From positions 17,991 through 81,990 of the forward strand of contig CALMRI010000019.1 in the NCBI GenBank assembly GCA_937776645.1: 64,000 nt of DNA. Direction: 5' to 3'. The position numbers were made by a program, and so were the translations under genes. This DNA is from an uncultured Alphaproteobacteria bacterium. GTDB taxonomy: Bacteria > Pseudomonadota > Alphaproteobacteria > Thalassobaculales > Thalassobaculaceae. The notes below the pieces were generated by a model, which did no database searches, was not told the DNA's origin, and saw only the letters and a list, made by a program, of their open reading frames with translations. Position 1 is the first letter of the stretch. The number at the start of each line of letters is the position of its first letter. Shown here piece after piece: positions 31,656-41,021 of the stretch.

Positions 31656-32816
31656 TCAGTCCAAAATTACATGCGGCAGGAACCGCGAGCTGTCCTTGGT
31701 GATCGGCGAATTGTCCTCGCGGATGCCCATGCCGCAAGGTTTACTGGCCACCAGCCAGGAGCCGATGACCGTATGATTACCCTCGAAGACCGGCAACGGA
31801 TGCAGCGCCTGGACGATGAAGCCCTCTTCGCCGTAGGGGCCCTCGACCATGAGAGTCTCTTCGCCGGGCCGCACCATCTCGACATTGCCGCCCTCGCGGG
31901 ACAAGAGCGGTTTGCGAACATAGCCGCCTTGCAGATCAGCAGCGCGGGGATCATCAGCGAAATAGGCCGGCAACAGGTTGGGATGGCCCTCGAACATCTC
32001 CCAGAGCAATGGCAGCAAGCCCTTGTTCGACAGGATCGCGCGCCAAGCCGGCTCAATCACCGTCACGCCGCTTTTCGGCAAGGCACGGCCAAATTCATCG
32101 GCCATCACCCATTCCCAGGGGTACAGCTTGAACAAGGTCGAAATAGTCAAGTCATCCGTGTCCGTCAGGCGGCCGGCGGCGTCGATGCCGATATCCTCCA
32201 TGAACAGAAAAGCCGTTTCCAAACCGGCTTGTGCGGCGCACTCCTCGATATAATGAACGGTCCCGGCATCCTCGTCGCTGCCCTTACAAGAGGCCAGATG
32301 CAATTTCCCCGGGATGCCGAAATTACGGAACGCCTCGACCATGGTTTCGTGGATGGAATTGAACTGGTCGCAACCCGGCGGAATGATCTCCCGCTTCATC
32401 GCCTGCTCCAACCAGACCCACTGGAAGGCCGCGCTTTCATAGAGCGAGGTCGGCGTATCGGCATTGTATTCCAACAACTTGGCCGGGCCATTGCCGTCAT
32501 AGGATAGATCCAGACGGCCATATAGGTTCTTTTCTTGGTTCATCCAACTAGAACGGATGTAATCCCAAAACCCCTCGGGGATCGCCAACTTGCCCATGAT
32601 CTCTTCGCTATCAAGCGCCCGGGCGACCACCTCGAAGCACATTTTCTCGATTTCCTCGCTGGGATCCTCGATATCGTTCTCTATCTGCTGCAGACCAAAG
32701 CGATAGCAGGCGGTCTCATCCCAATAGGCAGCGCCATAGAGGGTATGAAAATTGAAGCCCAGCTCGTCCGCCTGGGTTTTCCAGTCGTCGCGCTCTTCAA
32801 TCGTGATGCGTTGCAT
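31656..32816 (-). CDS. ygiC: Glutathionylspermidine synthase-like ATP-grasp protein (YgiC family)
   Basis: The 386-residue product matches the synthetase domain of glutathionylspermidine synthase. It has the conserved GFNFHTLYGAAYWDE, LEYNADTPTSLYESA (substrate/Mg site), the WEWVMADEFG region and KPLLSREGGNV, an ATP-grasp lysine/loop, with a C-terminal GSWLVASKPCGMGIRED. It lacks the amidase domain, as in YgiC. Whether it makes a peptide-polyamine conjugate is unknown even in Escherichia coli. It follows ygiB by 11 nt in an arrangement that is conserved elsewhere. Confidence 0.88.
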   Translation of the reverse strand: MQRITIEERDDWKTQADELGFNFHTLYGAAYWDETACYRFGLQQIENDIEDPSEEIEKMCFEVVARALDSEEIMGKLAIPEGFWDYIRSSWMNQEKNLYGRLDLSYDGNGPAKLLEYNADTPTSLYESAAFQWVWLEQAMKREIIPPGCDQFNSIHETMVEAFRNFGIPGKLHLASCKGSDEDAGTVHYIEECAAQAGLETAFLFMEDIGIDAAGRLTDTDDLTISTLFKLYPWEWVMADEFGRALPKSGVTVIEPAWRAILSNKGLLPLLWEMFEGHPNLLPAYFADDPRAADLQGGYVRKPLLSREGGNVEMVRPGEETLMVEGPYGEEGFIVQALHPLPVFEGNHTVIGSWLVASKPCGMGIREDNSPITKDSSRFLPHVILD

Positions 32817-32827
32817 GAAGCAGGCGT

Positions 32828-33382
32828 TCAGCCGCCGAAGCTGCGGAACTTGCCCATCGACGCGCGGGCGCGGGCGGCAGAGCCGAAACCGCCTCGCTTA
32901 ATGGTCGAGGTCTTGGTGCTCGGCGCCCGCGCAGTTTGGCCTGATACCTTGGAAATACCGGTCTTGCCCGAAACTTTCTGATTGTCGCCGGTACGGAAGT
33001 TCTTCGCGTCATCCCTGGAGCGATAGAGCGGTTGCGTGGCGACGCCGGAACGCCCACTCATCATATTGCCCATCATGTAACCCATCATCAGCGGCATGAA
33101 GACCGAGCCGCCGCTGGTGGTTCTCTGGGGGGAGGTCTCGCATTGCTCGGCGCCGAAATCAGCCTCGCAATCGGCCGCCGAGGTGTATTTCGGCGCGACG
33201 CGAACATGTTCGGCCTGAGCCTGCTTCATATTGGCCTCGCAAGCCTGAAGATTAAACCCGTCCTGGGTAGCGCATTGCTCGACTGTCTCAAAGACCGCCA
33301 CCTCCTCCGGATTGTCACAGGCTGCCAGGGTGAGCGCAGTCGCGCTCATCAGCGCCAGAGTCAGGGTTCTCGATCGTTTCAT
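32828..33382 (-). CDS. ygiB: DUF1190 lipoprotein (YgiB family)
   Basis: The 184-residue product starts with MKRSRTLTLALMSATAL and a lipobox LAAC at about residue 22, so it should be lipidated and held in the envelope. After it come Cys pairs (VEQCATQDGF, QACEANMKQAQ, SAADCEADFGAEQC) typical of DUF1190, a Met-rich GYMMGNMM segment and a basic Ser/Thr/Lys tail ending FGSAARARASMG. The frame is open to 33418; the Met at 33382 has GAGG 9 nt upstream and begins a normal signal peptide. The partner ygiC follows. Confidence 0.87.
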   Translation of the reverse strand: MKRSRTLTLALMSATALTLAACDNPEEVAVFETVEQCATQDGFNLQACEANMKQAQAEHVRVAPKYTSAADCEADFGAEQCETSPQRTTSGGSVFMPLMMGYMMGNMMSGRSGVATQPLYRSRDDAKNFRTGDNQKVSGKTGISKVSGQTARAPSTKTSTIKRGGFGSAARARASMGKFRSFGG

Positions 33383-33589
33383 AGCGTGACGCCTCATACG
33401 GACAAATTGAACCGGCACCGTACGCTAAAGACGGCTCAGCCACAACGCGCCTCCGTGCACCTGTGATCATCGTTGGGTCACAGCGGGCTGATTTTCACCG
33501 CCCGGCACGAGAACGGGCTGGCCACCTGCGTCAGCTTTTGAAAAACTACAGGGTGGTATGCACTGACCACCCCGAGGGAGCCCCTGGCC

Positions 33590-34423
33590 ATGCTGACCAA
33601 TAGAGAGGCCACGCTTGACGAATTGCGTGCCCATGCGTTGCAAATCCGACGCAATGTCTGGCGTGCTTTGCATGCTGCGGGATCCGGGCATATGGGTGGA
33701 TCATTATCGGCGGCGGATATTCTCGCGGCCCTGTATTTCCATCACCTCCGGCTACGTCCCAGCGAGCCTGATTGGGCGGACCGTGACCGCTTCATCCTCT
33801 CCAAAGGCCATGCCAATGCGGCCCTCGGGGCGGTGCTGGCCCAGGCCGGGTTCATCGACGATGCGGTGCTGGACCAATTCTATGCCTATGAATCACTGTT
33901 CGGCATGCACCCGGACATCAAGATGGCCGGTGTGGAGATGAGCACCGGCGGCCTCGGCCACGGCCTGTCTATCGGGCTCGGCGTAGCGCTGGGGGCCCGG
34001 CTGCAGAACAAGGGGTTCCGCACCATCGTCATGCTCGGCGATGGCGAACTTCAAGAAGGCTCGAACTGGGAAGCGGCAATGGCCGCATCACACCAGAAGG
34101 CCGCGAACCTGACGGCGATCCTCGACTACAACAAGGTCCAACAAAGCGGCCACGTTTCCGAAATGCTGACCTTGGAGCCGGCGCCCGACAAATGGCGGGC
34201 CTTTGGCTGGGCGGTGCGCGAGATCGATGGTCATGACATGGACCAGATCATCAGCGCCCTCGACGAGCTTCCGTATGTCGAGGATAAGCCTTCGATAATC
34301 ATTGCCCACACCGTCAAGGGCAAGGGCGTCAGCTTCGCTGAAGACACCCATCTCTGGCACAACAACATGGTCCCCGACGAGGTCTTTGAAAAAGCGATGG
34401 CCGAACTGGGAGAACCCGCATGA
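33590..34423 (+). CDS. Transketolase, N-terminal subunit
   Basis: The 277-residue product is the TPP-binding half of a split transketolase. HAAGSGHMGGSLSAADIL (about 24-41) and the metal/TPP motif MLGDGELQEGSNWEAAM are present, followed by LDYNKVQQSG. Split subunits of this kind act together with the C-terminal half. The C-terminal gene starts within the stop codon (ATGA overlap at 34420). Because a full-length housekeeping transketolase is not seen here, the split pair may be catabolic. Confidence 0.92.
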   Translation: MLTNREATLDELRAHALQIRRNVWRALHAAGSGHMGGSLSAADILAALYFHHLRLRPSEPDWADRDRFILSKGHANAALGAVLAQAGFIDDAVLDQFYAYESLFGMHPDIKMAGVEMSTGGLGHGLSIGLGVALGARLQNKGFRTIVMLGDGELQEGSNWEAAMAASHQKAANLTAILDYNKVQQSGHVSEMLTLEPAPDKWRAFGWAVREIDGHDMDQIISALDELPYVEDKPSIIIAHTVKGKGVSFAEDTHLWHNNMVPDEVFEKAMAELGEPA

Positions 34424-35388
34424 GCGCCGCCAGCACTAACCCCGAATGGGTCGCCAAGGTGCAGAACCAGTCGCGACTTTCCTTCGGCCTGGCGGTCACT
34501 GATATGGCGGCCCGTGATGACCGAGTGGTGGCGATCTCGGCCGACACACTGGATCTGATCGGCCTGCGCGAGATGGTGGCGGCGGCGCCGGAACGCGTGA
34601 TCGAGGCTGGTATCGCCGAGCAGAACGCCATGGGCATGGCCAGCGGTCTGGCGACAACCGGCATGCGACCCTATCTGTGTGGTTATGCGCCCTTCATCAC
34701 CGCGCGCTCGATGGAGCAATTGCGCAATGACGTCGCCTACGCCAACCAGCGCGTGGTTATCGGCGCCGCGTGCTCGGGGATCGTCCTCGGGGTCTCCGGC
34801 GGCACCCATCATGCGCTGGAGGACATCGCGCTGATGCGCAGCCTGCCGAATATGACGGTGATGGTTCCCGCCGACGCGCTGGAGGCATGGCACCTGACCC
34901 AGGCGACCGAGACTTTGGACGGACCGTCCTATGTCCGGATCGGCGGCAAGTTTGATGAGCCTGCGGTTACCGCCGTCGACGCCAGCCCGACCATCGGCAA
35001 GGCGACCACGCTTCGGCGCGGGACCGACGTCACCGTGATCGCTTGTGGATGCATGGTGGTCGAAGCCTTGGCGGCGGCGGATGAGCTAGCCAGCGAGGGC
35101 ATCGGCGTCAGGGTGCTGAACATGCACACCATCAAACCATTGGACCGTGATGCGGTGCTGGCGGCAGCGGCAGAGACTCGCGGTATCGTCGCCGCTGAAG
35201 AGCATCATCTGACCGGCGGGCTGGGCGGCGCGATTGCCGAACTGGTCGCCGAGGAGCATCCCACCCGTATGCGCTTCGTTGGCATGCCCGATACCTTCGC
35301 GACCGTTGGTCCGACCCGGAAGGTACGCGAGAAATACGGCATGAGCGCTGCCAACATCGCCGTCAAATGTCGCGAACTCATGGGTTAG
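34420..35388 (+). CDS. Transketolase, C-terminal subunit
   Basis: The 322-residue product is the Pyr/C-terminal half of the split transketolase. Visible are the catalytic Glu in VIEAGIAEQNAMGMASGLA (about 61-79), YAPFITARSMEQ, and the C-terminal domain with VIACGCMVVEALAA and VRVLNMHTIKPLD. It overlaps the N-terminal gene by 4 nt, so the two subunits are made in equal amounts. Substrate range is not defined by the sequence. Confidence 0.92.
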   Translation: MSAASTNPEWVAKVQNQSRLSFGLAVTDMAARDDRVVAISADTLDLIGLREMVAAAPERVIEAGIAEQNAMGMASGLATTGMRPYLCGYAPFITARSMEQLRNDVAYANQRVVIGAACSGIVLGVSGGTHHALEDIALMRSLPNMTVMVPADALEAWHLTQATETLDGPSYVRIGGKFDEPAVTAVDASPTIGKATTLRRGTDVTVIACGCMVVEALAAADELASEGIGVRVLNMHTIKPLDRDAVLAAAAETRGIVAAEEHHLTGGLGGAIAELVAEEHPTRMRFVGMPDTFATVGPTRKVREKYGMSAANIAVKCRELMG

Positions 35389-35402
35389 GGGAGGATAGAT
35401 CG

Positions 35403-36023
35403 ATGACAGACGCGAAACCCACCGGCTCGGCCCATATCGAGCCCGTCGCTATGGACGCCTTAGGCAAGGTCGAGGACATCATCTCCATCGCCCGCCAGGC
35501 TAGCGGTTATGTGCCGACAAGCATGCGGATCATGGCGCACAAGCCGGACATCCTGCGTGCCTTCGGAGACCTCATCGGCGCGATCATGCGCACCGAGACC
35601 GAGCTACCGATGGAGGCCAAATGGCTCACCGCGCATGCCGTCAGCACGGCGGCGGGCTGCATCTATTGCCAGGCCCACACGGCGGCCAATGGCGGCAAGA
35701 AAGGCCTCGCCACCGAGAAGGTTCAAGATCTGCTGAACTACCGGGCCAGTCCGCTGTTCTGCGATGCCGAGCGTGCGGTGATCGAGTTCGGTCTCGCCGC
35801 CGGGGAAGTCCCGAACGCCACGACGCGGGCGCATTTCGACGCCTTGAGAGAACATTTCACCCAGGGGCAGATCATCGAGATGGTCTCGGTGATCTCGCTG
35901 TTCGGCTGGCTCAACCGTTGGAACGATACTTTCGCCAGCGATCTGGAGGATGCTCCCAAGGCCTTCGCGGTCAAAAACCTCGCAGACCGAGGCTGGACGG
36001 TCGGCAAGCATGCAGCGGAATAA
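35403..36023 (+). CDS. Carboxymuconolactone decarboxylase/AhpD-like protein
   Basis: The 206-residue product has the CMD/AhpD fold motif with two Cys and a His in AAGCIYCQAHTAANGG (about 84-99), and a helical second half containing AVIEFGLAAGEVPNATT. Proteins of this type are often alkylhydroperoxidase-like antioxidants or decarboxylases. The conserved CxxC with downstream His suggests the peroxidase-like branch. The Met at 35403 has GGGAGG upstream. It lies 14 nt after the transketolase gene and 15 nt before a TauD-type dioxygenase, so all four genes look like one operon. Confidence 0.85.
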   Translation: MTDAKPTGSAHIEPVAMDALGKVEDIISIARQASGYVPTSMRIMAHKPDILRAFGDLIGAIMRTETELPMEAKWLTAHAVSTAAGCIYCQAHTAANGGKKGLATEKVQDLLNYRASPLFCDAERAVIEFGLAAGEVPNATTRAHFDALREHFTQGQIIEMVSVISLFGWLNRWNDTFASDLEDAPKAFAVKNLADRGWTVGKHAAE

Positions 36024-36038
36024 GGGGAAGGGACCATC

Positions 36039-36890
36039 ATGACTGATTTCAAAAAAATCACCGTCGCACCACTGTCAACGGCAGTCGGCGCGGAGATCGG
36101 CGGCGTGAATATCGCCGAGGATTTGGACGACGCGACCATTGCTGAAATTCGCCAGGCACTGCTCCACCACCTGGTAATTTTTTTCCGCGATCAGGACATC
36201 ACCGACATCGAACGCCACAAGGCCTTTACCAAGCGATTTGGCGAGCTGTTTATTCATCCGAATTTCAACTTCGGTCAAGAAAATGCCGAGATGGTATACT
36301 TGACCCGTAAGCCTGGCGACAAACGCGCCGCCGGAGAGACTTGGCATGCCGATACGACGATGATGGCGAACCCACCCATGGCCGCGATCCTGTTCGCGCT
36401 GGAGGCCCCAGAATGGGGTGGAGATACGCTTTTCGCCAATCAGTACATGGCCTACGAGACCTTGTCGGATGGCATGAAGAAAATGCTTTCGGGACTAAAG
36501 GCGGTTCACAATGATTCCCGGGTGGCCGGCCCCGGCTTGGGATTGAACGCCCAGCGGGCCACCAAGGTGCGCGAGGATGCCGATTGGCGGATGACCGAGA
36601 GCGCCCATCCCGTTGTGCGCACGCATCCCGAGACCGGTCGCAAAGGCCTATTCCTGAATGGGATCTACGTGCACCACTTCGAGGGTCTGACGGTCGAGGA
36701 GAGCGCACCGCTGCTGAATTTTCTCTACGACCATTCCTGCCGACCAGAATTCACCTGCCGTTTCCGCTGGCGAACCGGATCGGTGGCGTTCTGGGACAAC
36801 CGCTGTGTCCAGCATTTGGCAATTCATGATAATCATGAAGACGCTAGGCGCATGCAGCGCACCCAAATTCAGGGAGACGTGGTGCGCTGA
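36039..36890 (+). CDS. TauD/TfdA-family 2-oxoglutarate-dependent dioxygenase
   Basis: The 283-residue product has the Fe(II) facial triad: His and Asp in TWHADTTM (about 106-113) and the distal His in VQHLAIHD, followed by the 2-oxoglutarate Arg in RRMQRTQI. Length and N-terminal VGAEIGGVNIAEDL fit the TauD/TfdA family, which oxidises taurine, 2,4-D and similar acids. The substrate is unknown. It ends an operon that begins with transketolase and converges with the reductase gene 41 nt away; a 6-bp stem hairpin (ATATCC/GGATAT, 36901-36915) lies between. Confidence 0.9.
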   Translation: MTDFKKITVAPLSTAVGAEIGGVNIAEDLDDATIAEIRQALLHHLVIFFRDQDITDIERHKAFTKRFGELFIHPNFNFGQENAEMVYLTRKPGDKRAAGETWHADTTMMANPPMAAILFALEAPEWGGDTLFANQYMAYETLSDGMKKMLSGLKAVHNDSRVAGPGLGLNAQRATKVREDADWRMTESAHPVVRTHPETGRKGLFLNGIYVHHFEGLTVEESAPLLNFLYDHSCRPEFTCRFRWRTGSVAFWDNRCVQHLAIHDNHEDARRMQRTQIQGDVVR

Positions 36891-36931
36891 TCTAAAGGGG
36901 ATATCCGCCGGATATGGCCAGGTTGACCCGG

Positions 36932-38014
36932 CTACCAGCGCGGCAGCACCCGCGCGTCCCGCATTTCGGAGAACCAGTAGCGCAGCGATTCCTCGTTATC
37001 GAGGCAGCCGGCAAAGCCGGCCTGACGGAGCTTGATGGTCGACACCAAAGAAGGCGGAACGGTGGTACCGTTTGGCCGGGTGGCGCGATCAAGAAACTGC
37101 CAGGAACTGCCGATCAACGTGGCAAGGCTATGCGGCAATAGATCGTATTTTCGCACCATCTCGGCCCAGAGCGGCTCCATTGCCGGCATTGTCTCGGTCA
37201 GCAATTGCGGTGCCGCGTCACCCTGTTCAACACCAAAATAATCACAAATCCAAGGCCATAGATTAGGCCAAATCAAAGCCTCGCCATTGGTGATATTGAA
37301 GGTCTGGTTCGTCGCCGCCTCATTATCGGCGGCCCATTCGATCGCGCGTGCAACAAGACGCGCATCCGTCGCTTCGGTAATAATCGGGACACCGCCGGGA
37401 TAGCGGCAGGGCACGCCCTGCTCCCGGCAGATCGAGGCATAGGTCGCGACGGCGCCGACCAAATTCATCGGGCTGCCTAGCGCATGGCCAAACACCGCCT
37501 GTGGGCGCCAGATCGCATAGGTCCAGGAATTACCCTGCTGGCGCGCTTTTAAGTGATCTTCCTGGAGCCAGTAGAAGTTCTCGTGATCATGGCGCGGCCA
37601 GCGTTCCCGCGCAGGCGCCCGCATCGGCTCGACATGGATGCCATAGGCTTTGGTGCCCTGCAGGATGCTGATATGGGCGAGTCCATCGGCGACCGCCTCA
37701 ACGGGTCCAAGCAGATTCTGGAACATCACCAGATTGGTTTGCATTTGCTCACCGTGCCGCCAGCCGCCAACCAGGTCCTCCATCTCGAACAGGGCCGTGT
37801 AAAGAACATGAGTGACCGTCGACAGCGCGTCGCCATGGCGCTCGACGGACGTCCGGTCCATCAGGTCAGCCGCCAGATGGGTGACACCGTCCACATCCGA
37901 CGCCCGGCGCGACATCCCCAGCACCCGCCAACCCGGTAAATTCTTGAAATGCACCAAGGCCGCGCGGCCAAGCAGGCCGGTGGCGCCGACCACGAGAAGC
38001 GTCCTGTCAGTCAT
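36932..38014 (-). CDS. PRISE-type (progesterone 5-beta-reductase/iridoid synthase-like) SDR
   Basis: The 360-residue atypical SDR has the cofactor motif VVGATGLLGRAAL (6-18) and the PRISE signatures ILQGTKAYGIH (catalytic Lys), NFYWLQEDHL (catalytic Tyr) and RPQAVFGHA. The family reduces enones or related substrates with NADPH. It is best known from plants but bacterial members exist. The start at 38014 is favoured over GTG 38026 because GGAGG lies about 12 nt before it and the frame fits. It lies 8 nt downstream of an AMP ligase gene. Confidence 0.85.
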   Translation of the reverse strand: MTDRTLLVVGATGLLGRAALVHFKNLPGWRVLGMSRRASDVDGVTHLAADLMDRTSVERHGDALSTVTHVLYTALFEMEDLVGGWRHGEQMQTNLVMFQNLLGPVEAVADGLAHISILQGTKAYGIHVEPMRAPARERWPRHDHENFYWLQEDHLKARQQGNSWTYAIWRPQAVFGHALGSPMNLVGAVATYASICREQGVPCRYPGGVPIITEATDARLVARAIEWAADNEAATNQTFNITNGEALIWPNLWPWICDYFGVEQGDAAPQLLTETMPAMEPLWAEMVRKYDLLPHSLATLIGSSWQFLDRATRPNGTTVPPSLVSTIKLRQAGFAGCLDNEESLRYWFSEMRDARVLPRW

Positions 38015-38022
38015 ATCGCTCT

Positions 38023-39678
38023 TCACCTCCGCCGTTTTAGCGCCCTAAGGTCAATCATTCCCGGTGCCCCCACCGGATCAACTCCAGGCTCGAAGATCCG
38101 GTGTTTCTGAATTTTCTGCGAGCCGGTCTTCGGCAAATCATCGACGAATATCACCCAGCCCGGCGGTTTGAAATAGGCCAAACGCTCAAAGCAGTGATCG
38201 AACAATGTTTGGGCCAGAGCCGCCCCCGTCTCGGAGCCTGGCGCGGCGACAATACAGGCTAGCACCTCCTCTTCACGGGTGCTGTCCGGCACTGCCAGCA
38301 CCGCTACCTGGGTTACCGCATCGTGGGTCTGGAGCACCGCCTCGACCTCGGCAGCGGCGATGTTCTCGCCAGAGCGCCGGATGATGTTCTTCTTGCGGTC
38401 AACGAAGTGCAGCATGCCATCCTCGGCCTGCCGGACGCTGTCGCCGGTATGGAACCAACCGCCGCGCCAAGCCTCCTCGGTCGCAACCTGGTCTTTCAGA
38501 TACCCGGAAAACGCGCCGAGCCGTGGGGTCGCGGCGGAGAACCGAACCACCATCTCGCCAACCTCACCCGCCGGCACGGTCTGGTCATCCTCGTCACGGA
38601 CCTGGACATCAAGCCCTGGCACCGGTTTGCCCATCGCCCTAGTGCCGCGCTTCCTCGGTTCGTTGTTGGCAGCCAACACCCGGCACATCTCGGTCATGCC
38701 CCAAACCTCGATCAACGGAAAACCGAAGCGTTCCTCGAAGACCGCATGCAGATCCGGCTCGACCCCCGCGCCGAAGCCGAAGCGAACGTTGTGCGACCGT
38801 TCCAGCGGGTCATCCGGCTGGTTCAGCAACATCGGTGCCACCACGCCGAGGTAGTGGATGACGCTGGCCTTTGTCTCGACCACATCGCGCCACCAGGACC
38901 GGGGATGGAAACGATCGGGTTGAATTTGACAGCCTCCGATCAACATCATGCCCAAGATCGATACAATGCCGGAATTCACATGATACAGCGGCAGCGGATT
39001 GTAGACCCGCTCCACGCCTAGCCGGAAGGAGAACAAGCCATCCAGGGAGGCGTACCAGGCGCCGCACATCAATTCGTACTGATGCGAAAGAACACAACCC
39101 TTGGGCCGGCCGGTCGTCCCGGAGGTGTAGAGCAAATGCCCTTCGGTAGCCGGGCCGGGAACCCCTCCGGACGCCGGGCCGATCACCAGCGGAAAGGCGT
39201 CTTCATTTGCCTCAAAGCACCAACTGCGCACGGGTCTGGCGATCTCGGCAATGGCGGTAGCGATGGTTTCGCCATGCCGGGCCAGGTGCACGACCAATGC
39301 CGCGTCGGAATGCTCCAGGAGATAGGCGATTTCGGCGCTGCGATAATCCGGGTTGATTGGCACACAGGAGATGCCAAGGCTGTTCAACGCCACTCGGTGC
39401 AGCACATGCTCTGGGCGATTGTCGAGAGCCAATGCGACCCGGTGACCATGGCCATAACCGGCCTCGCGATACCGTGCAACCAGGGCATCGACGGCAATCG
39501 CCGCCTCGCCATAGGTGAACTCAATGCCGGCCTCGTGATAGCCCCTGCCCGCGGCGGACGGGACCGCAATGAATCCCCCGTCGGGATATCGATCCACGGT
39601 AGCCCGAAAGGCATCGCCGATCGTAGTGTCCATCACCCGATCGAGCCCCCGGCCGCGCGCAGAGCCACTGGGCGCCAT
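38023..39678 (-). CDS. AMP-dependent acyl-CoA synthetase/ligase
   Basis: The 551-residue ANL-superfamily enzyme has the phosphate loop LLYTSGTTGRPKGCVLSHQ (about 186-204), the adenine-side WGMTEM, GWFHTGDSV, DRKKNIIRRSGENIAA and the catalytic Lys in PKTGSQKIQK near the C-terminus. It activates a carboxylic acid to an acyl-CoA. It begins 2 nt after the stop of the dihydroorotase-like gene and is followed by the PRISE reductase. A second Met at residue 16 is an alternative start. The acid substrate is not predictable. Confidence 0.9.
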   Translation of the reverse strand: MAPSGSARGRGLDRVMDTTIGDAFRATVDRYPDGGFIAVPSAAGRGYHEAGIEFTYGEAAIAVDALVARYREAGYGHGHRVALALDNRPEHVLHRVALNSLGISCVPINPDYRSAEIAYLLEHSDAALVVHLARHGETIATAIAEIARPVRSWCFEANEDAFPLVIGPASGGVPGPATEGHLLYTSGTTGRPKGCVLSHQYELMCGAWYASLDGLFSFRLGVERVYNPLPLYHVNSGIVSILGMMLIGGCQIQPDRFHPRSWWRDVVETKASVIHYLGVVAPMLLNQPDDPLERSHNVRFGFGAGVEPDLHAVFEERFGFPLIEVWGMTEMCRVLAANNEPRKRGTRAMGKPVPGLDVQVRDEDDQTVPAGEVGEMVVRFSAATPRLGAFSGYLKDQVATEEAWRGGWFHTGDSVRQAEDGMLHFVDRKKNIIRRSGENIAAAEVEAVLQTHDAVTQVAVLAVPDSTREEEVLACIVAAPGSETGAALAQTLFDHCFERLAYFKPPGWVIFVDDLPKTGSQKIQKHRIFEPGVDPVGAPGMIDLRALKRRR

Positions 39679-39680
39679 TG

Positions 39681-41021
39681 TCAGGTCGTTCCCATGGCCT
39701 CGACAAAACGGACCGGTTGGCCGCCCGGAGCACCGAGAACCTCGTCATCCCGCATCATAATGGCGCCACGTAGCACCGTGGCAATCGGCCATCCCGTAAC
39801 ATTCATCCCGTCGAACGGGGTCCAGCCGCATTTACTGGCGATCCAGTCGTCGGTAATTTCCCGCTTCGCGGCGAGGTCCACGAGAACGAAATCAGCGTCA
39901 TAGCCAACCGCGATCCGTCCCTTGCCGGCGATCCCAAAAATCCTCTGCGGCCCAGCCGAAGTCAGGTCGACCACCCGCTGCAGCGACAAACGCCCGGCAT
40001 TCATGTGATCAAGCAGCAACGGCAGGGAGGTTTGCACCCCTGGCATGCCACTGGGGCTGGAGGGATAGGGCCGTTCCTTCTCCTCGATAGTGTGCGGCGC
40101 ATGATCAGAGCCGAAGACATCGACAATGCCGTTGCGCACCGCCTCCCAGAGGCCGTCGCGATGCTGGGCGTCGCGTACCGGGGGGTTCATTTGGGCAAAG
40201 GCGCCCAGCTGCTCATAGCATTCCGGCGCCGCCATGGTCAGGTGGTTTAGGGTTACCTCGACGGTCACCAGATCTTTGTGTTTCGCCAGGATTTCCATCT
40301 CGTCGGCGGAAGAGATATGTAGAACGTGCACCCGCCGTCCCGCCTCGCGCGCCAACTTGACGATACGTTTCGTCGCCCGTACCGCTGATTCAACATCGCG
40401 CCAATCCGGGTGCGCCTCTACGCTCTCCGCCTCGGTCGCGATGTTCTGCCGCGAGATCAGCCGGTCCTCGTCCTCGGCATGGACCGAGACCCGCCTTGTC
40501 CCGTTGGCAAGCACGGCAGCGATCACCTCGTCATCCTTGGCCAACAAAGTGCCGGTGGAACTACCCATGAAGATCTTCACCCCAGCGCAACCCGGAAGTT
40601 TCTCTAACTCCGCCAATCGGTGGGCGTTCTCATGATTGCCACCCATGAAAAAGGCGTGGTCACACCAGCCGGTCGCGGCGGCCCGGTCTAGCTTGTCCTT
40701 GAGTGTCGCCTCGTCCAGGGTCAAGGGACTGGTATTCGGCATCTCAAAGATTGCCGTCACCCCGCCCTTGATCGCCGCCTTGGTGCCGTGGGCGATGTCT
40801 TCCTTGTGTTCTAAGCCGGGTTCGCGGAAATGCACCTGGGTGTCGATCACACCCGGCAGCACATGCAGCCTAGCCGCATCCAGACTATCGGCGCTCGGCG
40901 CATCGGCCAATGCGCCGATCGCGGCTATCTTGCCCCCGGAAATACCGATATCGGCCTCGACCAGGCCGCCAGGGGTCATCACCTGACCATTTCGTATGAC
41001 GAGATCAAAAGCTTCAGACAT
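39681..41021 (-). CDS. Dihydroorotase-type amidohydrolase
   Basis: The 446-residue cyclic amidohydrolase has the zinc site DTQVHFREPG (about 61-70), an acidic GVKIFMGSSTG (the lysine lies here), SVHAEDED, RVHVLHISS and GSDHAPHTIEEKERPY. The sequence fits the dihydroorotase/allantoinase/hydantoinase group; in family terms it looks closest to dihydroorotase. But it is the first gene of an operon with a CoA ligase and a PRISE reductase, not pyrimidine genes, so another cyclic amide may be the substrate. The Met at 41021 has GGAGAA upstream; the frame continues to 41240. Confidence 0.85.
   Translation of the reverse strand: MSEAFDLVIRNGQVMTPGGLVEADIGISGGKIAAIGALADAPSADSLDAARLHVLPGVIDTQVHFREPGLEHKEDIAHGTKAAIKGGVTAIFEMPNTSPLTLDEATLKDKLDRAAATGWCDHAFFMGGNHENAHRLAELEKLPGCAGVKIFMGSSTGTLLAKDDEVIAAVLANGTRRVSVHAEDEDRLISRQNIATEAESVEAHPDWRDVESAVRATKRIVKLAREAGRRVHVLHISSADEMEILAKHKDLVTVEVTLNHLTMAAPECYEQLGAFAQMNPPVRDAQHRDGLWEAVRNGIVDVFGSDHAPHTIEEKERPYPSSPSGMPGVQTSLPLLLDHMNAGRLSLQRVVDLTSAGPQRIFGIAGKGRIAVGYDADFVLVDLAAKREITDDWIASKCGWTPFDGMNVTGWPIATVLRGAIMMRDDEVLGAPGGQPVRFVEAMGTT

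Noticed and set aside
36901..36915. ATATCC/GGATAT hairpin between convergent genes as a terminator
   Set aside because: Stem of only six base pairs and no T-run; could be chance.
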